A stretch of 64,000 bases of DNA. Origin: Pontivivens sp032464575. GTDB lineage: Bacteria; Pseudomonadota; Alphaproteobacteria; Rhodobacterales; Rhodobacteraceae. The stretch lies in NCBI GenBank assembly GCA_032464575.1, contig JAWDKM010000007.1, positions 248,001-312,000 of the forward strand. The letters run 5' to 3'. This document shows positions 50,467 to 60,300 of the stretch, piece by piece; the stretch's first letter is position 1; every line of letters begins with the position of its first letter. Both the position numbers and the translations under genes were made by a program. The notes under the pieces were generated by a model, which saw only the letters and a program-made list of their open reading frames with translations, did no database searches and was not told where the DNA came from.

Positions 50467-50489
50467 CGCTTTTTAGGATACTGACGTGG

Positions 50490-50520
50490 GGGGCGTGCCG
50501 CGGCGCGCCCCTTTTGCTTT
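50490..50520 (+). terminator. Terminator after ugd
   Basis: Arms GGGGCGTGC and GCGCGCCCC (one G-T pair) with a four-base loop, followed by TTTTGCTTT. Confidence 0.85.
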
Positions 50521-50607
50521 GGGCGGACGTGTTCGAAGGCGAATGCCTGATCCGGGGGCAAGGGAGGCAGAAGACTTCGTCGGTCTGCTCCAAGAGATGC
50601 CGGTGCC

Positions 50608-51160
50608 GTGATCTCCGCTGATCACCACGGAGATCGCCTGGCGGCCGAGATCAAGCTCCCGGCGTTTGTCGCGGTGACGCTGGGGATGATCGGGTTCTTC
50701 GTCGGGGCGTTCCTGGCACGCTCCGTGGCGTTCCTGCGCGACTACAACATCCCGGAGCCGGGAGCGGGAGCGGGCGGTATCGCTGTCGCCATCGCCATCT
50801 GGGGGTATTTCCAGCTCTCCGGCCGCCAAATCGTCTTCGATCTTGCGGTGCGCCACTACCTTCTGGGGCTCTTCTTCCCGACGATCGGCTTTGCCGCCGC
50901 GGACGAGGTGGGGATCGTGATGTCGAACACGGTGCCCTACGTCTTCCCCCGCATAACGTGGCCCGCCGAGGCATCTAGCGGCAGTTCTGAGCGCGGGCTT
51001 CGCGCGTGGCGCGACGCGGACGGCGATCGCGAACATGTCCTCGGTGACCAAGCGCTACGGCACAGCATCGCTCGCCCTCATCGTGCTGCCACTGGTCTCG
51101 GCGTTCTCCGTGGACCGCGCCAACGCCTTCGTCATCCGCGTCTTCGTGGCGCTCCAGGGA
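50608..51160 (+). pseudogene. gltS: Decayed sodium/glutamate symporter (gltS)
   Basis: Three islands of GltS survive. The first (50650-50897) gives IKLPAFVAVTLGMIGFFVG and SVAFLRDYNIPEP and ends at FFPTIGFAA. The second (50898-50975, same frame) gives GIVMSNTVPYVFPRITWPAE from the later part of the protein. The third (50979-51150, shifted frame) gives GATRTAIANMSSVTKRYG and LIVLPLVSAF, the C-terminal end. The core between the islands is missing, so only about 160 of roughly 400 codons remain. This rules out function. It lies just beyond the right border of the EPS locus. Confidence 0.8.
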
Positions 51161-51422
51161 CGGCGCACCTCTTTCGTGCCGTCAGACGCGGTCACGTCGT
51201 CGATCACGGCGAGCGCGGCGCCGCCGCAACCGATGATGACGGTACGACCCGGAGTATGATGAAACGGGCCGGTAGCGGTAGGACGGTCAGGTCCTGCCTC
51301 CGCTCGAACGATCTCGATGGAAAGTCGAACTGGCGCACATTCCGCGTCCGGTCGGGCAAGCGTATCTGAATGAGGCTGGCGGACCGCGTCCGTCGGCCCG
51401 TTCATACCTCGAAAACAGGACG

Positions 51423-51938
51423 ATGAAGATGAAACAAAGCCTTTTCAGCGCGGCTGCCGTCCTCGCGCTCTTTCCGGCCACGCTTGCTTTCGCACAGGTC
51501 CAGACGGTTGAGGGGAGCGATGCCGTCGAGGCCCTGTCCGCCCTGCAGGGCGGCATGACGATGATGCTGATCCCCAGGAGCGAGGCGATCGGCCGGGAGT
51601 TCGAGCCGCTCTACCCCGACCGGCCGAACGGGCCCAACCTGCTTCCGCTCCAGGGAGATCCGTCGACGGGGCCGTCCCTAGCGCTCTTCCGGTACAGCCG
51701 GGACTACACCAACAGCGGCGGGCTGCACTACCACACCCACAACTACCACCTCTGGATGATCGAGGGCGAGTTGAAGCACTGGGATGAGCACGGCAGCGAG
51801 GAAACCGCGCCGATCCTCGGGCCGGGCTCGTACGTCTATCAGCCCGCGGACCTGCTGCATGCCGCCAACTGCATGTCGGAGCGCTGCACCGCCTATGTGC
51901 TCTTCGACGGGCCGATCGAGACGGGCCTGCCGGACTAG
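51423..51938 (+). CDS. Secreted cupin-domain protein
   Basis: The 171-residue precursor has a Sec signal peptide (1-24, ending AFA) and a cupin fold. Motif 1 is GLHYHTHNYHLWMIEGEL, with several histidines and a glutamate for a metal. Motif 2 is GPGSYVYQPADLLHAANC. It probably acts on a small molecule in the periplasm; the reaction is unknown. Two cysteines near the C-terminus (NCMSERC) may form a disulphide. It converges with the AraC-type regulator gene. Confidence 0.78.
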   Translation: MKMKQSLFSAAAVLALFPATLAFAQVQTVEGSDAVEALSALQGGMTMMLIPRSEAIGREFEPLYPDRPNGPNLLPLQGDPSTGPSLALFRYSRDYTNSGGLHYHTHNYHLWMIEGELKHWDEHGSEETAPILGPGSYVYQPADLLHAANCMSERCTAYVLFDGPIETGLPD

Positions 51939-51972
51939 GGCATCCGCCGGATGCGGGACGGTCGCGGCCCGG

Positions 51973-52896
51973 TCAGACGATATCGTCCCCGCGGTCCCCC
52001 TCACGGGCGAACCGACGGGGCGCGCGGCCCATCACGCGCTTGAACGCCGCGCCGAACGCACTTTCCGAGCTGTAGCCCACGTCCACCGCCGCTCTCGCGA
52101 CGGAAACCTGTGTGCGGCGAAGCCGGTCGGCCGCCAGCAGCATGCGCCATTCGGTCAGGTACTCCATGGGGGTCTGACCCGTGACGCGCCGGAACCGGGT
52201 CGCAAAGGTGGTGCGGGACAGCGCCGCGACGCCGGCGAGATCCTGAACGGTCCACGCCCGGGCGGGATCCTCGTGCATCGCCGTGACGGCGGGCGCGATC
52301 TTCGGATCGGACAGTGCCGTGAGCCAGCCGGCGCCCGCCGGGGAGTTGCCGGTGAGATGGCTGCGCATGACCTGCAGCAAAAGCACGTGCGACAGATGGG
52401 TGATCGACAGAGGGCCGCCGGGGCGAGGGTCGCGCAACTCGGCGGCGATGCGGTCGAGGGTCCATGCAATGCCCTCCTGCTCCGGTCCCGGCCGCACGAG
52501 GATGAGGGCGGGCAGGTTGCGCATCAGCGTGTCCGCGGGCGGACCGGACAGGAGGAACCGTGCCCCGGTCATGTAGAAGCCGCCGCCGCCCCCATAGATC
52601 GCCGTGCCGCCGTGACGCACGGGAGCATACAGGACCTGCGCGTCCTGTCCGGTTCGCATGGGCCGTGACGACAGCAGGAACGGGCGCCCCCGGGGCAGGA
52701 TCGCGCAGGTCCCGGCCTCCAGCCGCGCCGGTGTCTCGCCCTCGACCGCGATCCAGCATGCCCCCTTGAGGACGGCATTGCACTTCATGCCATCATGCGC
52801 CTCGAACCGGATCGACCAGTCGCCCCCGGCGTCGAAACCCGCCGCGACGCAATCGTGCGGCCGCAGGAGCGAGATGATGTCGGACAGGGGGTCCAT
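51973..52896 (-). CDS. AraC family transcriptional regulator
   Basis: The 307-residue protein has an N-terminal cupin-type sensor domain (AraC_binding_6-like, with RGRPFLLSSRP and a C-terminal helical pair) and two helix-turn-helix motifs at the end. These include VQDLAGVAALSRTTFATRFRRVTGQTP and VGYSSESAFGAAFKRVMGRAP. It likely controls the divergent gene cluster starting at 52997. Four TCCGAAC-like direct repeats lie in the shared 100-base spacer. Confidence 0.9.
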   Translation of the reverse strand: MDPLSDIISLLRPHDCVAAGFDAGGDWSIRFEAHDGMKCNAVLKGACWIAVEGETPARLEAGTCAILPRGRPFLLSSRPMRTGQDAQVLYAPVRHGGTAIYGGGGGFYMTGARFLLSGPPADTLMRNLPALILVRPGPEQEGIAWTLDRIAAELRDPRPGGPLSITHLSHVLLLQVMRSHLTGNSPAGAGWLTALSDPKIAPAVTAMHEDPARAWTVQDLAGVAALSRTTFATRFRRVTGQTPMEYLTEWRMLLAADRLRRTQVSVARAAVDVGYSSESAFGAAFKRVMGRAPRRFAREGDRGDDIV

Positions 52897-52903
52897 GGTC
52901 GGC

Positions 52904-52982
52904 TCCGAACGATGGAAACAGAAACAGGTACTCCGAAACATGTGACGTTCCGATCATCGTCCATAACTCGGATCCGAACAAT
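52904..52982. promoter_or_regulatory. Direct repeats in the AraC-NmrA divergent spacer
   Basis: Related decamers TCCGAACGAT (52904), TCCGAAACAT (52932), TCCGATCATC (52949) and TCCGAACAAT (52973) run in one direction, 28, 17 and 24 bases apart. AraC-type proteins bind direct repeats, so these are the likely operators of the regulator encoded at 51973. Confidence 0.5.
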
Positions 52983-52996
52983 CCGGGAGACCTGAC

Positions 52997-53914
52997 ATGA
53001 TCCTCTTAACCGCGCCGACCGGCGATATTGGCAAACGTGTGCTCGACAATCTTCTGGATGCCGGAGAGAGGCCCCGCGTCATCGTCCGCGATGCGTCCAG
53101 GCTGCCCGGCGGCATTCGGGATCGCGTCGACGTGGTGGAGGGGTCGCATGCCGACGCCGCCGTGATCGGCCCGGCCCTCGACGGGGTCGACCGGGTGTTC
53201 TGGCTGCCACCTGCCGACCCGACGCAACCGAGCGCCGAGGCGACGTACGTTACGTTCTCGCGTCCCTTCGCAGAGGCACTTGCGGGCTCGGACGTCACGC
53301 ATGTCGTCGGCATCTCCGCCCTCGGCCGTGGCTGGACCCGGGCGGCCGGTCTGGTCTCCGCCAGCCTCGCCATGGACGACCTGATAACGGCGACCGGCGT
53401 GGCCTACCGTGCGCTGGCCTGCGCGTCGCTGATGGACAACCTCATGCGGCAGGTCGACTCGATCCGGGGCGGTGCGTTCCTCGCGCCCACGTCCGGCGAC
53501 CTGAAGCTGCCCCATGTGGCGAAGTCGGATGTCGCGGCCGTCGCCGCGAAACTGCTGCTGTCGCCCGACTGGGACGGGGTGGAGGAGATCCCCCTCCACG
53601 GTCCCGAGGACCTGTCCTTCGACGAGATGGCGCAGATCCTGTCGGAGGTTCTCGGGCGCCCGATCGCGTTCCGGGGGATGTCGATGGATGCGTTCGAGGA
53701 GATGCTGCGGTCCATGGGGACGAGCGAGGGCATGGCCCGGGACTACGTCGACATGATGACGGCCAAGAACGAGGGCATGGATACCATGCACCGGGATGCG
53801 CCGCGCCGGAACACGCCAACGACGTTCCGGACGTGGGCGGAGGCGGAACTGAAGCCGGCCGTGGCGGCGGCGCCCGCTTCTCCGGGGTCCGAAGAGTTTG
53901 CGGGCGGGATCTGA
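52997..53914 (+). CDS. NmrA-like NAD(P)-binding protein
   Basis: The 305-residue atypical SDR has the nucleotide motif LTAPTGDIGKRVLDNLLDAG, an arginine-rich beta2 region (RVIVRDASRL) for NADP, and an NmrA-type C-terminal part (LACASLMDNLMRQVDSIRGG, then GPEDLSFDEMAQILSEVLGRP). The YxxxK pair is not evident, as in NmrA-type sensors and quinone reductases. It is the first gene of the AraC-controlled cluster, with the next start one base after its stop. Confidence 0.85.
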   Translation: MILLTAPTGDIGKRVLDNLLDAGERPRVIVRDASRLPGGIRDRVDVVEGSHADAAVIGPALDGVDRVFWLPPADPTQPSAEATYVTFSRPFAEALAGSDVTHVVGISALGRGWTRAAGLVSASLAMDDLITATGVAYRALACASLMDNLMRQVDSIRGGAFLAPTSGDLKLPHVAKSDVAAVAAKLLLSPDWDGVEEIPLHGPEDLSFDEMAQILSEVLGRPIAFRGMSMDAFEEMLRSMGTSEGMARDYVDMMTAKNEGMDTMHRDAPRRNTPTTFRTWAEAELKPAVAAAPASPGSEEFAGGI

Positions 53915-53915
53915 G

Positions 53916-54899
53916 ATGACCTTCGACCTTCCGACCGACCGCCGCTACCTCGTGCGGCTCGCCGCCATCGCCTGTGCCGCCGGCCTCGTTCCGCGCGGCT
54001 CCTCGGCTCAGGAGGGCGAGGCGGGACCGGCCCCGACCCATCTGCCGCAGCCCGTTGTCGAAGCCCGTTTCCCGGCAGAGATCGCGCCGGGCGTGTTCGT
54101 CCTGCCCGACCGGCGTATCCCGCTCGTGCCCAATATCGGCATCGTGGTCGGCTCCGACCGCGCACCGGTCGTCGACTGCGGCCTGGGGCCCGACAGTGCC
54201 GAGGCGGTGCTGGACGCGGCGCGGCGCCTCGCACCCGGGCGTGAGATCGTGCTGACCCTGACCCATGCCCATCCGGAGCATGGCTTCGGCGCACAGGTCT
54301 TCGCAGGCGACGCGCGCATCTTCTACAATGCAGCACAGGCCGACCACCTCGCGAGGTCCGGACAGGCGTTGCTGGAGGGGTTTCGCGCGGGCGTCCTGCC
54401 GCCGGAGCATCAGCCCCTCCTCGGCGGGATCGAGATCACGCCGCCGGACGACACCTATGACGGCGCCGAGGCGCGGATCGATCTGGGAGGGCGGGAGGTC
54501 GCGCTCCGCTCCGTCGGGCGCGCCCATTCGCCCGGCGATCAGATCGTCCACGTCGAGGATGCGGGCGTTCTCTTCGCCGGCGACCTGATCGAGGAGCGGA
54601 TCTATCCGATCGTTCCGTTCTTCCCCCCGCTCATCGGGGCGGAGGACATCGATCTGCCCACATGGCGCGCCGCGCTCGGCGACATGCAGGCCCGCGCCCC
54701 ATCCATCATCGTGCCCGGACACGGCAATCTCGGCGGTGTGGAGATCGCCGGCGATGTCGACGGCTATCTTGCGGCGCTGGAAGAGGTCGCGGCGAGAGGT
54801 TCGGACCTCGATACGATGACCGCAGAGATGCGCCGCCGCTACCCGACCTGGGAGCAGCCCGACTACATCGCACCCGCGCTGCAATACCTGACCCGTTGA
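53916..54899 (+). CDS. Secreted metallo-beta-lactamase-fold hydrolase
   Basis: The 327-residue precursor has an N-terminal export signal with paired arginines (DRRYLVRLAAIACAAG) and an MBL fold. The metal motif reads HAHPEH, with Glu in place of the usual Asp of HxHxDH. Further ligands are in GRAHSPGDQ, LFAGDLIEE and VPGHGNLGG. It is probably a periplasmic hydrolase or glyoxalase-like enzyme. It sits between two NmrA-like genes in one operon. Confidence 0.85.
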   Translation: MTFDLPTDRRYLVRLAAIACAAGLVPRGSSAQEGEAGPAPTHLPQPVVEARFPAEIAPGVFVLPDRRIPLVPNIGIVVGSDRAPVVDCGLGPDSAEAVLDAARRLAPGREIVLTLTHAHPEHGFGAQVFAGDARIFYNAAQADHLARSGQALLEGFRAGVLPPEHQPLLGGIEITPPDDTYDGAEARIDLGGREVALRSVGRAHSPGDQIVHVEDAGVLFAGDLIEERIYPIVPFFPPLIGAEDIDLPTWRAALGDMQARAPSIIVPGHGNLGGVEIAGDVDGYLAALEEVAARGSDLDTMTAEMRRRYPTWEQPDYIAPALQYLTR

Positions 54900-54917
54900 G
54901 CCGGAAGGACGGTCACG

Positions 54918-55858
54918 ATGGCCCAGCCGACGATCCTCATCACGGGAGCCACCGGCCAACTCGGCCGCCTCGTGATCGATACGCTTCTCGAAACGGTCGC
55001 GGCGGACCGGATCGCGGCCCTCGTGCGGCCGCGGCCCGAACCCGAGCCGCGGGTCGGCCGCCTAGAAGAGCTCGGCGTCGAAACGCGGCAAGGGGAGACT
55101 ACGACGACCTCACCTCCCTTCTCGGTGCGTTCCGGGGTGTCGAGCGGATGCTCTTCATCTCGTCGAGCTCGCTCGAACCGCGTGAGACGCAGCATGGCAA
55201 CGTGATCGAGGCGGCATGGCGCGCAGGCGTCGGGTTCGTCGCCTATACCAGCATTCTGAACGCGCATCGGACACCGCTTCGCCTCGCCACCGATCACCGG
55301 CAGACGGAGGATATGCTTGCGACCTCGGGGCCGGAGCATGTCGTGCTCCGCAACGGCTGGTATATCGAGAACCACCTGCTCGCGATTCCCCATGCGCTCG
55401 CCCGGGGCATCGTGCTCGGCGCCGCGGGGCAGGGCCGCTTCTCCGCCGCGGCGCGCGCCGACTACGCCGCGGCCGCCGCCAGGGTCGTGCATCCGGATGC
55501 GATCCTGGACGAGCGGGTGCTCGAACTGTCGGGAGGCGAGAGCTACCGCCTCGCCGATTTCGCAGCCGAGATCGCGCGGCAAAGTAGCACCGCGGTAAGC
55601 TACGGCAACATGACCTCGACGGATTTCAGGGCGGCGTTGGTGGCGGGCGGCATGCCCGAGGGCATCGCATCCATCCTGGCAGGCACGGATGCCGGGGCGG
55701 CCGACGGAGCGCTGTATCACGACGGCAGGACGCCGAGCCGACTGATCGGCTGCGCGACCACTCCGTTTCGTGACGCCGTCTCGGTAGCCCTGCGGGAGCA
55801 CAGCCACCATATCCTAGGCGATCATTCGATGCCCCTTGAAGAGGAGAGACCGAAATGA
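54918..55858 (+). pseudogene. QorB-like NAD(P)H:quinone oxidoreductase, frameshifted
   Basis: The start MAQPTILITGATGQLGRLVI and the beta2 region of a type-2 NmrA/QorB protein are read in one frame to about 55095 (EELGVETRQG). The family continues (DYDDLTSLLGAFRGVERML, FISSSSLEPRE and on to the end) in another frame, two bases out. All parts of a roughly 312-residue protein are present. One missing base near 55091-55100, or a sequencing error, explains it. Good initiation signal. The stop overlaps the next gene (ATGA), so translation coupling would be affected. Confidence 0.8.
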
Positions 55859-56355
55859 CGATCACGAACGCAACGCGCCGCGTCCTGCTTGCGACAGCCG
55901 GTGCGGCCCTTGTCACGGGCGCGTCGGGGCTGATGGTCCCGGCGAGGGCCCAGTCGCTGGCGCCGACATCCACGATGCGGGGCGGGGCGAACAACTACCG
56001 TCCCGGCGCGCCCATCGTGGACCGGATCGGCGGCGGAGGCTTCTGGACGACGGGCACCGTGCGGCGCGCGGGCGACGGTGCGCCGCTGGCCGGACGGCGG
56101 ATCCAGGTCTGGGCGCACACAACCGAGGGGCATGAGCGCGACGCGCGCTCGCACGGCGCCACCCTGACGGACGCCGAGGGTGTCTTCCGCATCGAGATGC
56201 CGCAGATCGTGCCCGCCTTCGGGCAACCGCACGGGCACCTGGCCTACGACGCCGAGTACGACGACGGGGGGTTCGAGACGGTCTTCCTGCGGCCGATCAT
56301 GGGAAGCGCATCCGATACCAGCCTCGACGTCGAATTCGTGCTGCGCCCCGTCTGA
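55855..56355 (+). CDS. Secreted intradiol-dioxygenase-fold protein
   Basis: The 166-residue precursor has a twin-arginine-like signal (NATRRVLLATAGAALVTGAS, cleaved near PARAQ). Its single beta domain resembles the protocatechuate 3,4-dioxygenase family: GTVRRAGDGAPLAGRRIQVW, ATLTDAEGVFRIEM and FGQPHGHLAYD. It is shorter than the aromatic dioxygenases. The iron-binding Tyr/Tyr/His/His set is not clearly complete, so the activity is unsure. The start overlaps the previous stop by four bases. Confidence 0.7.
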   Translation: MTITNATRRVLLATAGAALVTGASGLMVPARAQSLAPTSTMRGGANNYRPGAPIVDRIGGGGFWTTGTVRRAGDGAPLAGRRIQVWAHTTEGHERDARSHGATLTDAEGVFRIEMPQIVPAFGQPHGHLAYDAEYDDGGFETVFLRPIMGSASDTSLDVEFVLRPV

Positions 56356-56359
56356 CCGG

Positions 56360-56938
56360 ATGCGTCCGGCCCTGATCTGGTTGACCGTGGTCCTGGTCAT
56401 CGCGGTCCCCCTGATCGCGGCGGCCGCAAGCCCCCTCCTCGCATGGCGGGACCCCGTCTATATCGCCGCCGGCTTCGCCGGGATCGTCGGGCTGGCGCTC
56501 CTGCTGCTTCAACCGCTGCTGGTTGCCGATGCGCTGCCGGGCCTGCGGGGGCGGCGCGTACATCCCTGGATCGGCGCGGCACTCGTCCTGATGGTACTCG
56601 TCCATGTGGCGGGCCTCTGGATCACGAGCCCCCCGGATGTGGTGGACGTGCTTCTGTTCCGCTCGCCCACCCCCTTCGCCGTATGGGGCGCACTCGCGAT
56701 GTGGGCGGTGGTCGCCGCGGCCGTTCTGGCGGCGGCGCGAAAGCGGATCGGGGTACGCCTCTGGCGCGTGGGACATACCGCGGCGACGACGCTCGTGGTG
56801 GTTGGCACGGTCGTTCATGCCTGGCTGATCGAGGGGGCCATGGAGCTCGTGTCGAAGGGAGCGCTGTGCCTTCTCGTGACGACGGCGTTCGCGTGGGTCG
56901 TCTGGCGACGCCGGGCGTGGCGGATGTTCCGCCGCTAG
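56360..56938 (+). CDS. Ferric-reductase-like transmembrane protein
   Basis: The 192-residue protein has about six membrane helices. Histidines suited to bind haem across the membrane occur in HPWIGAALVLMVLVHVAG and RVGHTAATTLVVVGTVVHAWL. This fits the ferric reductase-like transmembrane (YedZ/MsrQ-like) family, which carries electrons from the membrane to a periplasmic partner. It follows the dioxygenase-fold gene by four bases and closes the cluster. Confidence 0.82.
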   Translation: MRPALIWLTVVLVIAVPLIAAAASPLLAWRDPVYIAAGFAGIVGLALLLLQPLLVADALPGLRGRRVHPWIGAALVLMVLVHVAGLWITSPPDVVDVLLFRSPTPFAVWGALAMWAVVAAAVLAAARKRIGVRLWRVGHTAATTLVVVGTVVHAWLIEGAMELVSKGALCLLVTTAFAWVVWRRRAWRMFRR

Positions 56939-57332
56939 GCTGCCGCGAGACTGGGAAAGGCCCGGTGTCGGCCCTCCGAAGACATCGTCAGATGTGTCCT
57001 GCGCATGATCGGACAGTGCGCGAGGTCCGCCGACCCTTCAGCTCCCCGACAGCAGGCGCTGCCTCTTCCCGTCAGGAACGCGGAACCACGCGCCATGATA
57101 CGGGGGGTAACGGTGCAGTCGCAGATCTCTGCTGGAGATCTCGGAGTTAGAGCGATGAAGGTGCTTCGGGTATCGCGCACCGAAAGCGCCCTACTTCGCG
57201 ATCACGCAAGACAGCATGTCGGCCGTCGCGCGGGGCCACGGACTGGCCGGTCACGGATCCGCCCGGGAGTGTATGGATACTCCCGGGCGGACCTGATCTT
57301 GTCTGCCGCACATGGCAGCCGGCTTCAGCGCG
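56939..57332. other. Convergent intergenic region
   Basis: About 390 bases between the ends of the ferric-reductase-like gene and the cellulase gene. Besides the terminator at 57259-57290 there is a small CAGATCTCTGCTGGAGATCTCGG hairpin near 57120. No coding capacity was recognised. Confidence 0.5.
57259..57290. terminator. Terminator hairpin after the cellulase gene
   Basis: Perfect 12-bp arms CCGCCCGGGAGT (57259-57270) and complement (57279-57290) with an eight-base loop. It could serve both converging genes. No T-run on the minus side. Confidence 0.65.
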
Positions 57333-60300
57333 TCACATGAAGTCGATGGCGAAGTCCGCATCCGCGTTGATCTGATCCTCGTCCAGATCGCCGTCCGTCG
57401 TCTGGAAGCCGACGGTGACCGATTGCCCGTCCGCGAGCGTGCCGTTCCAGTCGACGGCGTCGAGGCTGACGCGGCCGTCTTCCGCTTCGGTCAGATCGGC
57501 GTTCCAGGCGCTTGCGATCTCGACCGGCAGATCGAACTCCACATCCCAGCCGCTCACCGTGCGTCCGCTGTTGTTGGTCAGGGTCATCTCGACCACGGCA
57601 CCGCTGCCCCAGTCGTCCTTCACGTCCAGATAGGCGGAGACCGCATTGCCCGGGGCGGGATCCACCGGATCGGGGTCGCCGCCACCGGTATCGGGATCCG
57701 GATCGACGGGATCTGGATCGACAGGATCGGGGTCCACCGGGTCCGGATCGCCACCGCCAGTGCCCGGGTCGGGATCGACGGGATCCGGCACGACCGGCTC
57801 CGCACCCGCGTCCAGCAACCCTTCGAGCGCACCGGCCAGCGCGCCGGAGAACCCGGCGTTGTAGTCGGTCGCCACCTCGTTGGTGATGAAGTCGTTGCGG
57901 TCGTCGTTATACGTGCCGTCCCGCCCGGGACCGCCGACGAGGGCGCCCTCCAGCGTGTACTCGTTGTCGCCCGGCGCCTGCGCGTAGGTCGTTCCCGATG
58001 CCGCGCGATGGTGCGGGTTGAGCGGGAAGTCGTCGCCGAAGCCGACCACGTAGGAGAACCCGTCGGGGTTGTCGCCCATCATGTAGTCGAGCTGATCGGT
58101 GGAGAACTGGCGCAGCTCCTCGGCGCGGGCGTCGTTGCCCTTGCCCGCCTCGATCTTCGCCTGAACCTGGGCCAGCAGCGCCGTGTTGCCCGCATAGCGG
58201 TTGGAGCCCCACTGGTCGACCCAGGCCAGGCCGTCATTGGTCTCCGTGCCTTCGAGCTTGTGGATGCCGTCCATGTGGAAGTCGAGATGGGCGTTGATGT
58301 CGTTGACGTACTGCGCCTTGCCGGTCTGCTCGGCCAGGAACAGGGCCGTGGGATGCCCCTTGTCGTCCCAGTTCATGGCCCAGTTCGTGGCGGCGGCGCT
58401 GTAGTACTGCTCCGACTTCGCGAGGTAGCTCGCATCGCCCGTCGCCTGGAAGAGCCAGTTCGCCGACCAGGCGAGCTCGTCCTCGAACCCACTCCACGAG
58501 TTGTAGAAGGAGGCAACGTTGGGGATCGCGTCGGAATACTTGCCCTGGTAGGTCTCCGCGAAGTCGAAGAGCTGGATCGCCTTCTCCAGCAGCTCATCCG
58601 CATAGGCCGTGTCGCCCTGGTTGCGGAAGAAGATCGAGGACGAGGCCAGCGCCGCTGCCGTCTCCCCAGTCACGTCCGAGCCCGGGTTCTGCGCATCGAC
58701 CGAGAAGGTCGGGCGGTCCATTGTCATGTCCTCGGGCGCGCCCCAGTAGGCGTGATCGACATTGCCGTCCCCGACCTGCGCGTGGAACACGTCGTCCGAG
58801 ATGTCGGCGGTGCCCTTGTCGTCATAGGCCTGCAGGAAATAGTCGTTGAGCTGGCGAAGGTGGCTGTCGAGATCCTCGTAGCCGTTCGCCGCCTTGTACC
58901 CCGTCTCGAACTCGATCCCGCCCCACGCGAGCGTGGTCGCGGTATAGGCCATCGGCAGGCCGAACTTCACGTGGTCACCCGCGTCGAACATGCCGCCCGA
59001 CAGGTCGCGGCCCACATCCGCCCCGTCATTCGGCGTGGAGTCGCCGCGCCATGAGATCGGGTGATCGTCGTCGAGATCGCCAGCGTAGTTGGCGTAGTAG
59101 AAGTTCATCGACTTATCGAGAACCTCGGCATAGTCCGCCGCCGCGAAGGGGCTGCCGTTGCCGCCGTCATAGGAGCCGCCGGTGCCGGGATCGGGGTCCG
59201 GGTCGCCGCCACCGGTATCCGGGTCGGGATCGCCACCGCCGGTATCTGGGTCGCCCCCCGTATCGCCGCCCCCGGTGTCACCACCCGTGTCACCGCCGCC
59301 GGTGTCACCTCCCGTATCGCCGCCGATATCACCGTCAGTGTCTCCACCGCCCGTGTCGCCGCCGGTGTCACTTCCCGCATCGACCGGTTCGCCGTTCACG
59401 AGGATGCCGGAAATCGAGGTGTCGGATCCCGCGGCCTGGAAACCGAACGAGATCTCCTGACCGCCCGCCACATTGGCGTTATAAGATACATTGCGGATCG
59501 TGTAGACGTCGCCTTCGCGGCTGACGATCTCCGCATTCCAGATGTTGGTGATCTCGGCAGTGGAGGTGAATGTGATCTCCCAACCGTTCGTTGCAGCGCT
59601 CGGCGTGAAGCTCGCCTGCGCAACGAAGCCGCCGTTCCACTGGTTGCTCGTGTCGAACGTCACCACGCTGTCGCCGGTGGCGCCTCCGGTCCCGGGATCG
59701 GGATCACCGCCACCGGTATCGCCGCCGGTGTCTCCACCGGTATCGCCGCCGGTATCTCCACCCGTATTGCCGCCGTTATCACCACCTCCGGTGTCGCCGC
59801 CAGTGTCGCCGCCACCGTTGCCCGCGTCAGGGTCGATCGGGGTGCCGGTGTAATCGGGCTGGCTGTGGTATGGCGCGCGATCGACACCGCCCGCCATGGG
59901 CACGCTCTTGCCGCTGTAGATGTTCTCGTAGGTGAAGCCGTCGATCTTGTCGGCCAGGCTCATCCGGCCTGCGACGTTGTCCTCCAGCTGGTTCGCCCGC
60001 CATTCGAAATGCGAGCTGTCCAGGTCGTCGAAGGTGACGCCGCGCAGGGTCAGGCTCTGCCCCGTGATCGGGCTGTAGAAGCGCACGCCCTCGCCCGTCT
60101 GCTCCGCCACGAAGTTCAGCTCCTGATCGCCGCGGACGCTCAGGTAGAACATGCTGATCTTGTCGGTGGCCGGATCGAAATCGACGACCTCGACGAGGTT
60201 GGCTTCGTGCGAGCGGACGTAAACGGTGTTCTCGCGCACTAGCCCGGTGCCGTTTTCGTAGGCGAGCGAGGCGCTGAGATCCTGCTGCAGGTGCGCATCC

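Noticed and set aside
51055..51405. Minus-strand open frame of 116 codons with a nucleotide-binding-like VIIGCGGAALAV
   Set aside because: It overlaps the gltS remnant, has no initiation signal, and the glycine motif stands in the middle of unrelated sequence.
57312..59054. Open frame of 580 codons on the plus strand inside the cellulase gene
   Set aside because: It is antisense to the GH9 catalytic domain, with valine/arginine-rich nonsense content typical of mirror frames in high-GC DNA.
59170..59830. Dense short direct repeats that could suggest a CRISPR or VNTR locus
   Set aside because: They keep one reading frame and encode Gly/Asp/Thr linkers of the cellulase; there are no unique spacers between constant repeats.
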